Shown piece by piece: positions 1-10,654 of a stretch of 64,000 bases of DNA (positions are counted from its first letter, which is position 1; every line of letters starts with the position of its first letter). Source of the stretch: Sordariomycetes sp. S80-01Y (taxonomy: Eukaryota > Ascomycota > Sordariomycetes); the NCBI GenBank assembly GCA_037042185.1, contig JAXQJY010000024.1:248001-312000 (forward strand). Direction: 5' to 3'. The position numbers were made by a program, and so were the translations under genes. The notes beneath the pieces were generated by a model. It was not told where the DNA came from. It saw only the letters and a list, made by a program, of their open reading frames with translations, and did no database searches.

Positions 1-679
1 TACCTTGGCCCCTCCGCAGAGCCACTGGGTCTCGTTTAACACCAATCAAGCGGCTCTTGACTTGGGTCTATGGACTGCAAAAGTGCAGTCCGGTCGGTTC
101 CGCGGCCAACATGGCCGGCGAGGAGTTTGCCGCGGGAAAGCTTTGAGTCGATCTCCTCGTGTTTAAGCTTGGAAGATGGAGATTTACGTGCGGATGTTGG
201 TCTTCTGGTCTACTAGGTGAACTCCGAATGCCGAACTGGCCAGTCAACTTGTGAACATTCTTGACGACTTTTGTTGTCGGGAAGCGGGTGACGGCCAGGA
301 TAGAAAAAGGGGTAAAGTTGCCTGGCTTATTCTGTCACACACCTCCTTTTAGTTGAGGGCATCGTCAAAGGCCACTTTTAATTCTCCTTAATCCTCTCTA
401 TAGAACAACTAGTAAAATAGACTTCGCCAATCACGTCAACACGATGCTCATGGTTTTAGGAGCTCGGGCATACCGTCTACACGCTATACCGTCACTGCAC
501 ACCCATATGTGTCGGGGAGAACAGCGGGTAAATGCGGCTGAGATCAGAGCTCCGTTGCCCAATTTTGCCCGTCGCCTCCTTGCAGAATAATCTTCGCACC
601 TCAACGGCCAAGATCCACCAGGTCCACTGTATCCCAATATGGTAGCCCGACCCCTTTTGTTTTGGTAGCGCCCGTCACA
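1..679. other. 5' flank, no gene seen
   Basis: No reading frame here resembles a known protein, and I see no RNA gene. The right part is presumably the promoter and leader of the membrane protein that starts at 680. Confidence 0.5.
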
Positions 680-2017
680 ATGGCTGCCGAAACGAGCGGC
701 ACTGAGCTTCAGGAGCACCCGGCACAGGACGATGGTTCATCCGCAGACGTTCAAGCCCGCGCGACAGCCCAGGTCAAGGTCTCGCGCTGGATGAAGCGGA
801 TGCACGTGGTCTACGTCTACGCCCAGCACCACGGCTTCTTGGCCTTCGTCGCCATTCCACTCATCCTTGCCCTCGTGCTGATCGCGCAGCAGAAGCGTCA
901 CGATGAAGACCAGTGCAGGCAGCGGGCCACCTCGTGCGGATTCGTCGGTAACGAGGATGCCTATGGATTAGGTATTCGTCTGGGGGTGTACCTACAATGG
1001 CTGGCTGCCTGCTTGGTCATTATCGTCTTTCCGTCTGAGGAACGGAGCCTGATAATCGCACTCGCTACTTTCAGCTCAGCCTTGACTGTCGCCATCCTTG
1101 TTCTGAGCTTCGATAACCAGTGCACCTTTTCGATCGAAATCATCGTCATGCTATGGATCACGTTCGTGACCGAGCTGCTCGCTTCCTTGACCAAGACGGC
1201 GATGAACATCATTGAAGTTGCCATCCAGGAGGTCCCGAGCTCTTCGGTCTCGGGGCGCGTGATGAGCTTCCGGGTTAACTTGGATGATCCTAAAGGCATG
1301 CACGGTCTGTACCTCGGAACCAATCTCGTTGAGCACCTGATGCTGGGTTACTCGATCTGGTTCTGGTGCAGGTTGGCCGTCGATCAAACGGCCACCTTTG
1401 TCCCGACGCCATGCGGCACTTCCATCTTCTTCCTGGCTCGCGTGCGGAGCGAGACGGGCATCATGGCTGTCAGTGTGATCATGGCGGTGTTTTCCACGGC
1501 CTTTCTGTTCCACGCTTTCGTGGGCTGGGTGTTCAAATGTCTGTTTTCGAAGAAGACCAACGAGATGATCCTGTCCGTCGTCATGATCTGTCTCTTCCCT
1601 CCACTCGTGATCATCGGGGTGGTCTTCGGGATGATGCCTGATCGATGGACATCTCGATTTCCGCAAGACTCGGAGGAGATCTGGCGTCTGATTGTTGCGG
1701 CGTGCGCATTGGCAGTGTCCGTGACTGGGATCGAGTTGATGTTGGTATGGAACGACGTGTCGGATGTGTACTCGGTGAGATCGACCGGTCAACTCATCCC
1801 GCTTTGCGTGGGCTTGGTCGGCCTGCTGCCGCTGCTTTGGAAGCTGGCCGGGAAATTGATTGCCGGTGAGCCCCTGCTCCCCCCAGCAGAGACTGGTGAG
1901 CTTTTAAGCCACCAAGATGTGTCTGACGGGGACGTAGAGGAGGGGGTTGCACGGGTATCGACGGCCAGCCAGTCGAGGGAGATGGTAGAGAGTGCGCCGC
2001 GATCGCGGCAACCTTGA
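680..2017 (+). CDS. Fungal multi-pass membrane protein of unknown function
   Basis: A single-exon frame of 445 codons. I start it at the ATG at 680 in a good context (CACAATGG); the frame is open slightly further upstream but without an ATG. About nine hydrophobic segments follow a short polar N-terminus, the first near residues 48-67. Between segments one and two is a Cys-containing stretch ending CGFVGNEDAYGLGIRLG, a pattern I associate with uncharacterised fungal membrane proteins. Late in the protein DVYSVRSTGQLIPLCVG leads into the last membrane segment. The C-terminal tail of roughly 50 residues is polar and acidic. There is no transport signature I can name, so the function is unknown. 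It could be a transporter- or sensor-like protein, but nothing in the sequence decides this. Confidence 0.8.
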   Translation: MAAETSGTELQEHPAQDDGSSADVQARATAQVKVSRWMKRMHVVYVYAQHHGFLAFVAIPLILALVLIAQQKRHDEDQCRQRATSCGFVGNEDAYGLGIRLGVYLQWLAACLVIIVFPSEERSLIIALATFSSALTVAILVLSFDNQCTFSIEIIVMLWITFVTELLASLTKTAMNIIEVAIQEVPSSSVSGRVMSFRVNLDDPKGMHGLYLGTNLVEHLMLGYSIWFWCRLAVDQTATFVPTPCGTSIFFLARVRSETGIMAVSVIMAVFSTAFLFHAFVGWVFKCLFSKKTNEMILSVVMICLFPPLVIIGVVFGMMPDRWTSRFPQDSEEIWRLIVAACALAVSVTGIELMLVWNDVSDVYSVRSTGQLIPLCVGLVGLLPLLWKLAGKLIAGEPLLPPAETGELLSHQDVSDGDVEEGVARVSTASQSREMVESAPRSRQP

Positions 2018-2208
2018 TTGGATTGGTAGTTTAGCTGTTGTGGCTCGATCCAAGAATGTTCGTGATTCTCAACTTAGCATAAACTTATTCTTTGCATATC
2101 AAACGCACGAAATGTCATATTCCGTATGAGTGAATCGAGTCGGTTCGATGGTGGGGCTTCGCGGGGGCCTGTGGCGGGCAATGGTACTCACATCGGGTTG
2201 GTTGCTTT

Positions 2209-2312
2209 ACGCGCTACACCTCCATTTTCGCGTCTCGACGCGTCTTCCAACTCCCTCAAGTCGGCATCACGAAACTGCACGGCCAAATCAGCGGGAAAAG
2301 TGCTTCTACGCG
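2209..2312 (+). promoter_or_regulatory. MCB-like and E2F-like motif cluster upstream of PRI1
   Basis: A perfect MluI cell-cycle box ACGCGT lies at 2238-2243, with ACGCG cores at 2209 and 2308 and an E2F-type GCGGGAAAA at 2291-2299. All are within 160 bp of the primase ATG at 2365. MBF sites of this type drive G1/S transcription of replication genes in yeasts; use here is inferred. Confidence 0.5.
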
Positions 2313-2364
2313 CCCCCGAGACTCAAACGCAAATCTATCCATTAAATTCTCACGTCGACTTGCA

Positions 2365-4007
2365 ATGCCGCACTCCACGGAGATGGAAGCCGCCTCGTCT
2401 CCCGGTGCCGTTAAGGACGAGCCCATGGAGGACGACGCGGCCATTCCTCAAGACATCACCACAGCGAACGGGAACGACGTCGACATGGCAGAGGCCCAGG
2501 CAGAGACGAAGAAAGAGGATGAGGAAGCGAAGAAGGACGTCAAGTTGGAAGATCTGTTTGCGGACGTTGAATCAGACGAGGAGTTTCCCAGCTCAGCGCC
2601 TGGTCCAGCGCCAGCAGGATCGAGTTCGCCAACGGCGGCACCCGCGTCACCGACGACATTGGCAGGTCTGAAGGCCTCTGACCCAGAAGTGATGCGTCTG
2701 TTCTATCAGCGTCTCTTCCCGTGGCGATACCTCTTCCAGTGGCTAAACCACAGCCCCACGCCCACAAACGACTTTGGCAACCGAGAGTTTGCATTTACGC
2801 TCCAAAACGACGCTTATTTGCGTTACCAGTCCTTTGCGACCGCAGATCTGTGAGCGCTCCAATCAAAGCTACAGATCAACAGCTGACAGTTGCAGCCTCC
2901 GCAAGGACGTCCTTCGCCTGATGCCGTCCCGTTTCGAAATCGGCCCCGTCTACACGACCAACCCCAGAGACCGCAAGACCCTCCGCAACACTACCGCCTT
3001 CAAGCCCCTCGCCAAAGAGCTCTGCTTCGATATCGATCTGACGGACTACGACGACATTCGAACGTGCTGTGACAAGGCCAACATCTGCAACAAGTGCTGG
3101 CAATTCATGACAATGGCCATCAAGGTGGTTGACGTCTCGCTGAGGGAGGATTTTGGCTTCAAGCACATCATGTGGGTTTATTCGGGACGACGTGGTGCCC
3201 ACGCGTGGGTTTGTGATCGCAAGGTGAGGAGTTTAGATGACCAGAAGCGGAGGGCTATTGCCGGGTACCTGGAGGTGGTGAAGGGGGGTTCTCATGGGGG
3301 CAAGAAGGTCAATGTGCGGAGGCCGCTGCATCCCCATCTTGCGTAGGTCTTTCTCGTGTTGACAGTAGGGACTTCACTGACAGGTTTGTAGACGAAGCCT
3401 TGACATTCTCAAAGAGCATTTCCAAGAAGACGTGCTCGAGGCGCAAGATCCGTGGGAGACGGAGGAAGGCGCCGAGAAACTCCTCCGCCTCCTCCCCGAC
3501 CACACCCTCAACGAGTCGCTGAAGCGCAAGTGGGACTCCTCGCCGGGACGTGCTTCCAAGTCGAAATGGGCAGACATCGACGCACTCGCCAAGACCGGCG
3601 CGAGCAAGAAACTCGACGCCAAGGCACTCCTCGAGGCCAAGCAAGACATCGTGCTCGAGTACACTTACCCTCGTCTCGATATCGAGGTCAGTAAGAAGCT
3701 GAACCATTTGCTGAAGAGCCCGTTCGTTGTCCATCCCGGCACGGGCCGGGTCTGTGTGCCCATCGACACCAAGGCTCTGCAGGACTTCGACCCGCTAGCT
3801 GTGCCGACCGTCCAGGGGCTGCTGGCAGAGATCGATGAGTACAAGCAGGAGGATGGTGATGACGAGAAGGCGAAGGCCTTGGCGGATTGGGAGAAGACGA
3901 GCCTGAAGCCATACATTGACCAATTTAGGCATTTTGTCAATGGGATCATGAAGGAAGAACGCGCTAACGGGATCAAGCGTGAGAGAGATGATGAGATGGA
4001 GTTCTGA
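2365..4007 (+). CDS. PRI1: DNA primase small (catalytic) subunit
   Basis: Catalytic subunit of primase in the DNA polymerase alpha-primase complex, which makes RNA primers in the nucleus. Exons are 2365-2849, 2896-3342 and 3392-4007, giving 515 residues. Both introns are short (46 and 49 nt) and restore the frame. The conserved core starts near residue 115 (LFYQRLFPWRYLFQWL). It includes the primase motif SRFEIGPVYTTNPRDR, the catalytic acidic pair in ELCFDIDLTDYDDIR, a zinc-binding stretch with CCDKANICNKC, and the VYSGRRGAHAWVCD signature. An acidic, low-complexity extension of roughly 100 residues precedes the core and includes the peptide KLEDLFADVESDEEF. The C-terminus ends in a charged helical region. 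MCB-like motifs lie just upstream. The assignment is firm; only the exact use of the first ATG is assumed. Confidence 0.95.
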
Positions 4008-4087
4008 TTTGTTCCCTCATTTGTTAGATTAACATGGATTGTACACCAGGTAGCTAGGCTGGTTGGCGTTCGACGGATAATGATGTT

Positions 4088-5398
4088 TCATGACCCTTCT
4101 GCTTTTGCTTGTTCCTCGTCTTTCTGTGCATCGGTTTGTGATGTCTCGACGGCAAGCTGTTCTGTGATGCCTGCCTCTTCACCAGCCTCGCCATCTTCTT
4201 GGTCGAGCTCCTCGCCTTCCGCTCCGTCTTCGCCCTGTGCTGCGCCCCGTACTTGTGATTTCAAAACGCCACCTTTCCTCTTCGGTATGACTGCCTCGAA
4301 CGCCTTGCCCCAGTCCTCAAACTCCAACCACTTGAGCATGATGTCCACGACGTGATTCGTCGCCAAAACCTGCCTCGTTGAGAGGGCCATGTACTGCCCG
4401 ATGGGCAGTTTGGCCGTTCGAATCCCCCTCTCCCTCGCCCGTCGATAGCAGAGCCCCTTTTCTCTGTTTCTGTCCACCAACCCTCCGACAATGTAGCTCT
4501 TGTTCGGCTCCAGCCTCGTGATGGTGTACGGCGAGTCCGACGTCAAGTACACCATGTCTTTGTACTCCTCCTTGGGCTCCGGCTCAGGATCAGGCAGTGG
4601 GAAGGGGTCTCGCGGATCTCGTTGCCAGTCGACGCCGTGTTCCGCGCTACGACTCAGCGACTCAATCATCTCCCCGCCGTCCTTCTTCATCTCCTCGCCA
4701 GCCTCAATAGCAGCCTGCGCGAAATCTCCCTTGCAAAAGCCCACCCCCCTCCAGTGCTCATGCTGTCTTTCCAGCGGTCCCTCGAATCGCTCCAGCAATT
4801 TGCCGCCCCACCCCGCGATCCAAAGATGAGTCTTCCATCTTGCGGTCTTGTTGTCTGAGTAACACCTGGTGACTTGACTTGCCAGACTTATGCGCTCCTT
4901 GTCCGTCATGTACTTCTCGAAGTCGCAGTCCAGGACCACCGACACCGGTACCAGGGTCGACGGCTGCTTCTTGGGGAAGACGACGGTAGGATCAACGCCC
5001 GAAGCGAGAAGCTCTTCGCGGTGGGTGCGCTTGCGGGCCTTGCGCTCATGACGCTTCTCCTTCTTTTTGACTCGGCGGGCCTCTTTGCCCTCTTCCCACT
5101 CTTTCGCCTTGCGGAGGCGTTTGAGAGCGTTTTTTGACAGAGGCTGCTCTCCTGCGTCGGCTGCTTGGGCCAGGATCTGTTTTGAGGATGTTGTGCTTTC
5201 TCCGGTGTGGGAATCTGAGTGCGCTGGGGGTGCCCCTGCCGAGGGCTCAGTCGTTAGCTCTCCTTGAGGAGCACTCATGTTGAATGCTCTTGATTGCGGC
5301 CAGGCTTTGACAGCTCCCAAATTCCTAGGTTGCGTGGATCTGAAGAAGGTACCAAATGAACCAAGCCGTCGTGAGAACCCAGGCAGTCGGGATATCAT
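4088..5398 (-). CDS. TRM10: tRNA (guanine(9)-N1)-methyltransferase
   Basis: SPOUT-fold enzyme that methylates N1 of guanine 9 in tRNA. A single exon of 436 codons runs from the ATG at 5398. A lysine/arginine-rich coiled segment (KRLRKAKEWEEGKEARRVKKKEKRHERK region, about residues 92-125) precedes the methyltransferase domain. That domain shows VVLDCDFEKYMTDKERISL, then LTSDSP, NKSYIVGGLVDRN and KLPIGQYM, in the order usual for the family. The C-terminal tail is strongly acidic. A second in-frame ATG at 5278 (residue 41) has a better context. The 40 residues before it are rich in Arg and Ser with no acidic residue, like a mitochondrial presequence. The gene is head to head with the Complex I subunit at 5747. 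The enzyme call is firm; the functional start is open. Confidence 0.93.
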   Translation of the reverse strand: MISRLPGFSRRLGSFGTFFRSTQPRNLGAVKAWPQSRAFNMSAPQGELTTEPSAGAPPAHSDSHTGESTTSSKQILAQAADAGEQPLSKNALKRLRKAKEWEEGKEARRVKKKEKRHERKARKRTHREELLASGVDPTVVFPKKQPSTLVPVSVVLDCDFEKYMTDKERISLASQVTRCYSDNKTARWKTHLWIAGWGGKLLERFEGPLERQHEHWRGVGFCKGDFAQAAIEAGEEMKKDGGEMIESLSRSAEHGVDWQRDPRDPFPLPDPEPEPKEEYKDMVYLTSDSPYTITRLEPNKSYIVGGLVDRNREKGLCYRRARERGIRTAKLPIGQYMALSTRQVLATNHVVDIMLKWLEFEDWGKAFEAVIPKRKGGVLKSQVRGAAQGEDGAEGEELDQEDGEAGEEAGITEQLAVETSQTDAQKDEEQAKAEGS

Positions 5399-5746
5399 CA
5401 ACGGCTGTCAAGGTTGCGGGTCTAATTGGTGAATCTTGGAGAATTTTATTCTACCACGACTTCCCCACATCAATTTAGTATAATGATTGTGGGAAAGCCT
5501 GCAAAATATTGGGCAGTGTTGAAGCTCACGAGCTTGAAAGCGAAGCTTTTCATGATCCTCACCAAGCCCGGAATAGATGCCAAGACCCATCCGCCCCACC
5601 ACACCCGGCACCCAATCATTTACCCTCAATTGCTGACTCGTCACATGACCTCACCAGCGTCCAACTTCGTCAAGCTAGTCCCTCAACCTCCCTCCTCCCA
5701 TCACCACCTCTCCCCTCCACCCCCCCGGGCACCACAACTACGCACA

Positions 5747-6498
5747 ATGGACCGCGAAACGAGCCGCAGCCCCAAGGCTCACCTCGAATTGCAGGGCCCC
5801 AGGCCCTACGTGCCGCGCGACGTCTTTGACGACGCCACCAAGTCCGCCATCGTCGGCGGCCTGACAGGCCTCTTCGCCGCGGGTGTGCGCAACGCCCTGT
5901 CGCGGGAGAATGTCGGCGTGAGCGGCATGGTCACGCGCCAGGCGCCGTTGATCGGAATTTTGACGGTGGCGCCGACGGTGTACTCGTTCGTCAACGGAGC
6001 CACGCAAAATTTGCTAGGGAGGAACGATGCGTGGGGTGCCGTGCTGGGTGGATTTTCGGCGGGTTGCATTTTGGGAATGCCCTGTAAGTCACCCTGCAGG
6101 GCCAATTGGGCGTCGGTAGATGATTGAGGATTGAACACTAACAATTGGTGCAGTCCGACGGTTCCCGACCATGATGGCTGTGGGTGCCGCCATGGGTATC
6201 TCCCAGGGTGCCTTCGTCGTTCTTGGCGGCCGCCTCGAGTCGTTCAAGGAGGAGAACGATGAGTTTGAGCGCAAGGAGATCTTGAGGAGAACAACGCGCG
6301 TGCCGATTGAGGACACGATCAAAGACCTGGGCGAGCAGAGCCGTACGTTGCCCCGGCCGCTCTCCGACAGATTCCGCATGCTAACAATCATCAGGGATTC
6401 GCGCTCCAGGCTTCGAAGAGCGCCGACGAGAGTCCCTTCGCGAGAAGTACGGCATCGAGGTCAACCCCGTCAGTGCCACCACCGAGGGGAGCCAATAA
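5747..6498 (+). CDS. nuo21.3b: Complex I 21.3 kDa subunit, Tim17/22 family (NDUFA11-like)
   Basis: Accessory membrane-arm subunit of mitochondrial NADH:ubiquinone oxidoreductase, of the Tim17/22/23 fold. Exons 5747-6083, 6154-6342 and 6395-6498 give 209 residues. The introns are 70 and 52 nt with CTAAC branch points. The small third exon (PGFEERRRESLREKYG, ending EVNPVSATTEGSQ) has no ATG of its own and is easily missed, but it matches the C-terminus I expect for this subunit. Glycine-rich membrane helices include AIVGGLTGLFAAGVRNAL, GAVLGGFSAGCILGMPF and MAVGAAMGISQGAFVVLGG. I chose the ATG at 5747 (CACAATGG); in-frame ATGs further upstream lie in a Pro/Ser leader without family character. 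The divergent partner is TRM10. A Tim17-family translocase is the alternative, but the C-terminus favours Complex I. Confidence 0.85.
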
Positions 6499-7084
6499 AT
6501 CACTCGGATCGATACCATTTCATTTGGGAACCCACATGGGACCTGTTAAGGGAGCAGAAGATGAAATATCCTGCACGGTGTGGGATTGTACATAAGCATC
6601 GTCGCGTCCCGGGTGCGGACGTAGTGCTACACTAGAGAATCGGAGTTTTGTTTTGTTCTGTTTCCAGCCAGCTCGCGATGTCCCTGTGAAGGGCAGCAGC
6701 TTGGGCGGACACCGAAGGTACGTTCATTTTCTTCTTCTCCCCTCTCTTGCTTGTTTCGCGACCGCTGTTCAATGTGCGGCTTGCTCTGCTACGGGTTTCC
6801 ATGATGAAGACTCAGAGGCTGTTTATGACCCTGATGATTAAACAACTACTTTTTCTATCTACAATCTATCTACTTTTCTGATTAACCCCCCCTCTACCCC
6901 CTTTTGTTTGTACAATCATAAGGGAGAAAACATTTACTGACGGGAATTGAAAGGTCTGGCGGCTTGATGAAGTATCAATCACGGGTCTCCTCTGGGTTTT
7001 GCCTTAGCTCTCAATATATCTCATTGACAATCGCTCCAAACGCCTACGTGCCGGATCCCTTAACCTGTGACAAACATCCCTAGA

Positions 7085-9899
7085 TTACAATGCCTTGACC
7101 GACTGGAAGAACGGATTCGCCAGTAATTTCTCGTTCTTGCCCACCAATTCCTTCAGCTTCGCGACCTTGTCCTCCTTCGACATGTCCTCGCCCACGGCGT
7201 CCCTCCACGCCTTCAGCACGCCCTTGAGCTCTGCGCTCCCCTCCTCAACGTCGTCCTTTCCGTACTTGAGCGCGTTGTCTTCGTGCTTGGTGGTGAAGTC
7301 CTCGAGCTCGTCGGCCTTCCTCTTGGCCATCCTGACGACCTTGTCCGGGAAGCGAACCAACTCGGCAACGTGGATGCCGAAGCTCTGGTCGCAGACGCCC
7401 TGCTCGACCTTGTACAGCAACGTGACCTCGCGCTTGGAGTCTTCGCCGTCGTCGGTGCCCGAGATGTGCGCCGTTACGTGCAGGTTGCGGACCTGGGGGT
7501 ACTGCTCGGACAGGGCTGTAAGCTCGTGGAAGTGGGTCGCGAACATGGCGAAACAGCCGATTTCTTTGACGATGTGCTCCGAGATGGCCCAGGCAAGACC
7601 GAACCCGTCGTACGTCGACGTGCCACGTCCGAGCTCGTCGATGATGATAAGGGACTCGGCCGTCGCGGACTTCAAGATGTTGGCCGTCTCCAGCATCTCG
7701 GCCATGAAGGTTGACACTCCTTTGAGCTGGGAGTCGCTCGCTCCGACACGCGCAAGGATGGAGTCGAAGATGGTAAGCTCCGCTTCGGAACAGGGTACGA
7801 AACAGCCGACTTGCGCCATGAGGGCGATTACGCCTGCTTGACGGATGTAGGTTGATTTACCGCCCATGTTGGGTCCGGTGATGACGAGGAAGGACGACTG
7901 GTCGCGCGTCAGCTCGACGTCGTTGGTGATGAATTGGACGTCGTCTTGGAGTTCCATGCAGGGATGGCGCGCTTCTTTCAGGATCGTCTGCCCTTCGCCG
8001 CGAGGGTGGATCTTGGGACGCACGTAGGCCTCGGGTGCGTGGACGGAGCAGTGTGCCAGAGCGACGATGACATCCAAGTGCGCCAGCACGCCGCCTAGTC
8101 GTTCGAAGACGGGGCAGTAGGAAGCCGCAACCTGCACGACCTCGTTCACTAGACTGCTCTGCGTGCGGTTGTAATTCTGGCTTAGCTGGTCGTACTCTCG
8201 ACGATAGGTCTGCATCTTCTTCGTCGTGAAGTAAACGCCGTTCTTCTGCGTCGAACACTCCTGATATCCGCTCTTGTTCCTTATGCAACCTGCCTCCTTC
8301 CTCGTTAGGCGCATGCAAACGCCATGGACTTTGTGGCTCATCTCCAAGAAGATCTTGCTGTCGGCTTCTTGGTTCAGATCTCGGGCCGCAGCCTGGAACT
8401 CGGCTCGGATGTCCCTGTTCAATTGTTCCAGCTTCTTGCGGATGACGCGGAGGGAGGGGTCGTATTCTGATTTGATAATGTATTCGTGACGGTCGAGAGC
8501 GTCGAGATCAACGGTTTGCTCGACCATGTCTTGCAGCTTGCCGAGACTATCGGACAAGTCGCGTAGTTTGGAGGTATACGCCTCGTCGAGCGGGTCACGG
8601 TAGGCCTCGTCCATTACGCCTTCGAAAGTCCCAATGAAACCAGGCAACCGTATGACAACTTGGTATGCACGCACAACGTCCTCTAGGGAGGCTTTCTTGC
8701 GCTGGAAGCGTTTCGACAGCCGGTACAGATCAGGAACGGAGCGGAGGTGCTCCTCTTGCATGGTCTGACGTAGCTCGGTGTCGGTGAAGAAGGCCTCGAC
8801 AAGCTGTTGACGTTTCTCGATTTCGTCCTTGTTCATGAGGGGCTGCTTGAGCCACTGGGCTAGAAGGCGGCTGCCAACGGGCGTTTTGCAGTGGTTGAGG
8901 ACGCCATAGATGCTCATCGTCTTGGATCCATCCCGGGGTCCCGGCATGAGGTTGAGGGCCTTGAGAGCGGCAGCGTCCAGCTTCATGAACTGGGTGAGAT
9001 CATGCTGATAGAGCTGGTACTGTCCAAAATTTGAAGGATCTTGCAAGGCACCAAGATACTTGATCAATGCAGCTGCTGAGCCCATGGCGAGCTTGAGGTC
9101 CGTCTGGGGCAGTAGGGAAGCCGATCTCTCGTCCTTGAGTAGACGCGCGAGATCTTGCTCAATGTCGCGGGTTCCAAACTCGCCTGCCGGTCGTTCGGCA
9201 ACTGCGACGCCGCAGTTGGTGATGATCTGCTTAAGCTTGGACAGCTCGGGGTCCTTGTCCTTCTCGCCCTTATCGATTTGGACGAGGCACTCCCTGACTC
9301 CGAGCTGGATGAGCAACGCCTCAAAGTTGGAGTACAGATCATTGTCCAAGAACTCGCTAACGCCCAGCTCGCGTACGCTCGCATCCGCGAAGCAGACGCC
9401 CACATTCCTCGCCTCACTCGCCTTCGCCGTAATTTTGACCGCAAGGATCATGGGTGCACTCTCAATCTGGCCGCCAAGATCATCCTCCACGTCCTGGAAG
9501 TTTCCAGGTGAAGCTCTCTTTGTGCACTTCCAATTCATCCGCCCATTCACCGACTCCCATATTTCTATCCTCTTGCCCAGCTTCATCAGCGCCTCACGTA
9601 GGAATTGTCGAAAAACAGTGATGGTCATCGACACCGAGTCGAGGCCCTTGTTGGCACTTCCAAGGCGTCGGACCACAGAGGTGGTTTTATAGACGGTTTT
9701 GGCGATGAAGGTTGCATCCTGGCCGTGGGAGGTGTACCAGTCGCCGCGATCGAACACGCGGACCGTGTCTTCGTCGACCGAGGGGAGTGATTTGTAGAAT
9801 TGGATGAAGCCGCCTTCGTCGTCGACCTAGGGACGTTAGAGGAGTAGGGTGGAAGCGTTGAGGCTGCTGGCAAACCTTGAGTTCGGGTCTCGACGCCAT
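7085..9899 (-). CDS. MSH2: DNA mismatch repair protein Msh2
   Basis: MutS homologue that pairs with Msh6 or Msh3 to recognise mismatches and loops in the nucleus. An 8-codon first exon (9876-9899) is joined over a 49-nt intron to a long second exon (7085-9826), giving 921 residues, a normal length. The intron has a CTAAC branch point and a CCTAG acceptor. The N-terminal mismatch-binding domain starts FIQFYKSLPSVDEDTVRVF and continues through FDRGDWYTSHGQDA. Connector, lever and clamp regions follow. The ATPase has Walker A TGPNMGGKSTYIRQ near residue 660, then the STFMAEM motif, Walker B IIIDELGRGTS and TDGFGL-type residues, and ATHFHEL. The dimerisation tail is charged. Two MCB boxes lie about 185-210 bp upstream. 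The call is firm. The tiny first exon would be lost if annotation started at the first long open frame. Confidence 0.97.
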
Positions 9900-10081
9900 G
9901 ATGGGCGGTGTGTGATGACGCTGGAGTTTGAGGCCAGCTATCGTCTGAGTGATGAAGGCAACAAAGGCAAGTCGGATTTGGCGAGATGCATGCAGGGTCT
10001 TGAGGGTTCTCTGTCGGTGTGGGATTCATGCACTGCACCGGTGTCGCGTCAGGGTGGGAGAGGGAGGTGCCGCGTTGGGAG

Positions 10082-10109
10082 ACGCGTTTTCCATTAAACT
10101 TTGACGCGT
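10082..10109 (-). promoter_or_regulatory. Paired MCB boxes upstream of MSH2
   Basis: Two perfect ACGCGT hexamers at 10082-10087 and 10104-10109, 22 bp apart centre to centre, 183-210 bp upstream of the MSH2 ATG at 9899. The motif is palindromic, so strand is nominal. MBF-type control of mismatch repair genes at G1/S is known in yeasts; here it is inferred. Confidence 0.55.
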
Positions 10110-10654
10110 CCTGCGGACTTTCAGTGTCCGGAGGCCGGGCGGCGACATGACGTCGACTACCCTATACGGTCCCTACACCACAAGCTTCGTTTCTATAGTA
10201 CCAAATGGAGGTAGACACAATCTCTCAAAAGCACAAAAAGAAAAAGGAAGAAGGACTCAAATTCTGACAAACCTGTGAAAGGATCCTTGTGAAAATAGGC
10301 GTTGTCTACTTGAAGTTGTCTCGGTCGGCGTGAGTTGATCCCGCACAAAATCGACGGCCTAGCCAGTGTCTTCTGGAACGAGCATCATAAGAGGTGTTCT
10401 TCAAAGTTCGGTACAAGCTACTAGGTCCACTATCATGGCATCACCCACGCATCACAACGTCCATGTCATCTTTGAAATGACGAGGGGGCCACACAGGCGG
10501 AGCGCAGCATGGTCCTCGGAACTCGGTGCGACTGGCAAGCTCGCCCTTGGTTCAATTAAGCGTGTTTCCCACGTGGCTGCAAACCTTGTGAGAGACAAGA
10601 AGGGCCAACGTTCAAGTTCAGCCAGCCATGTACAGGCAGTGGCATTCCAAGACT

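Noticed and set aside
6641-6841. Short open frame downstream of the Complex I subunit
   Set aside because: Located in the expected 3' untranslated region and without family features.
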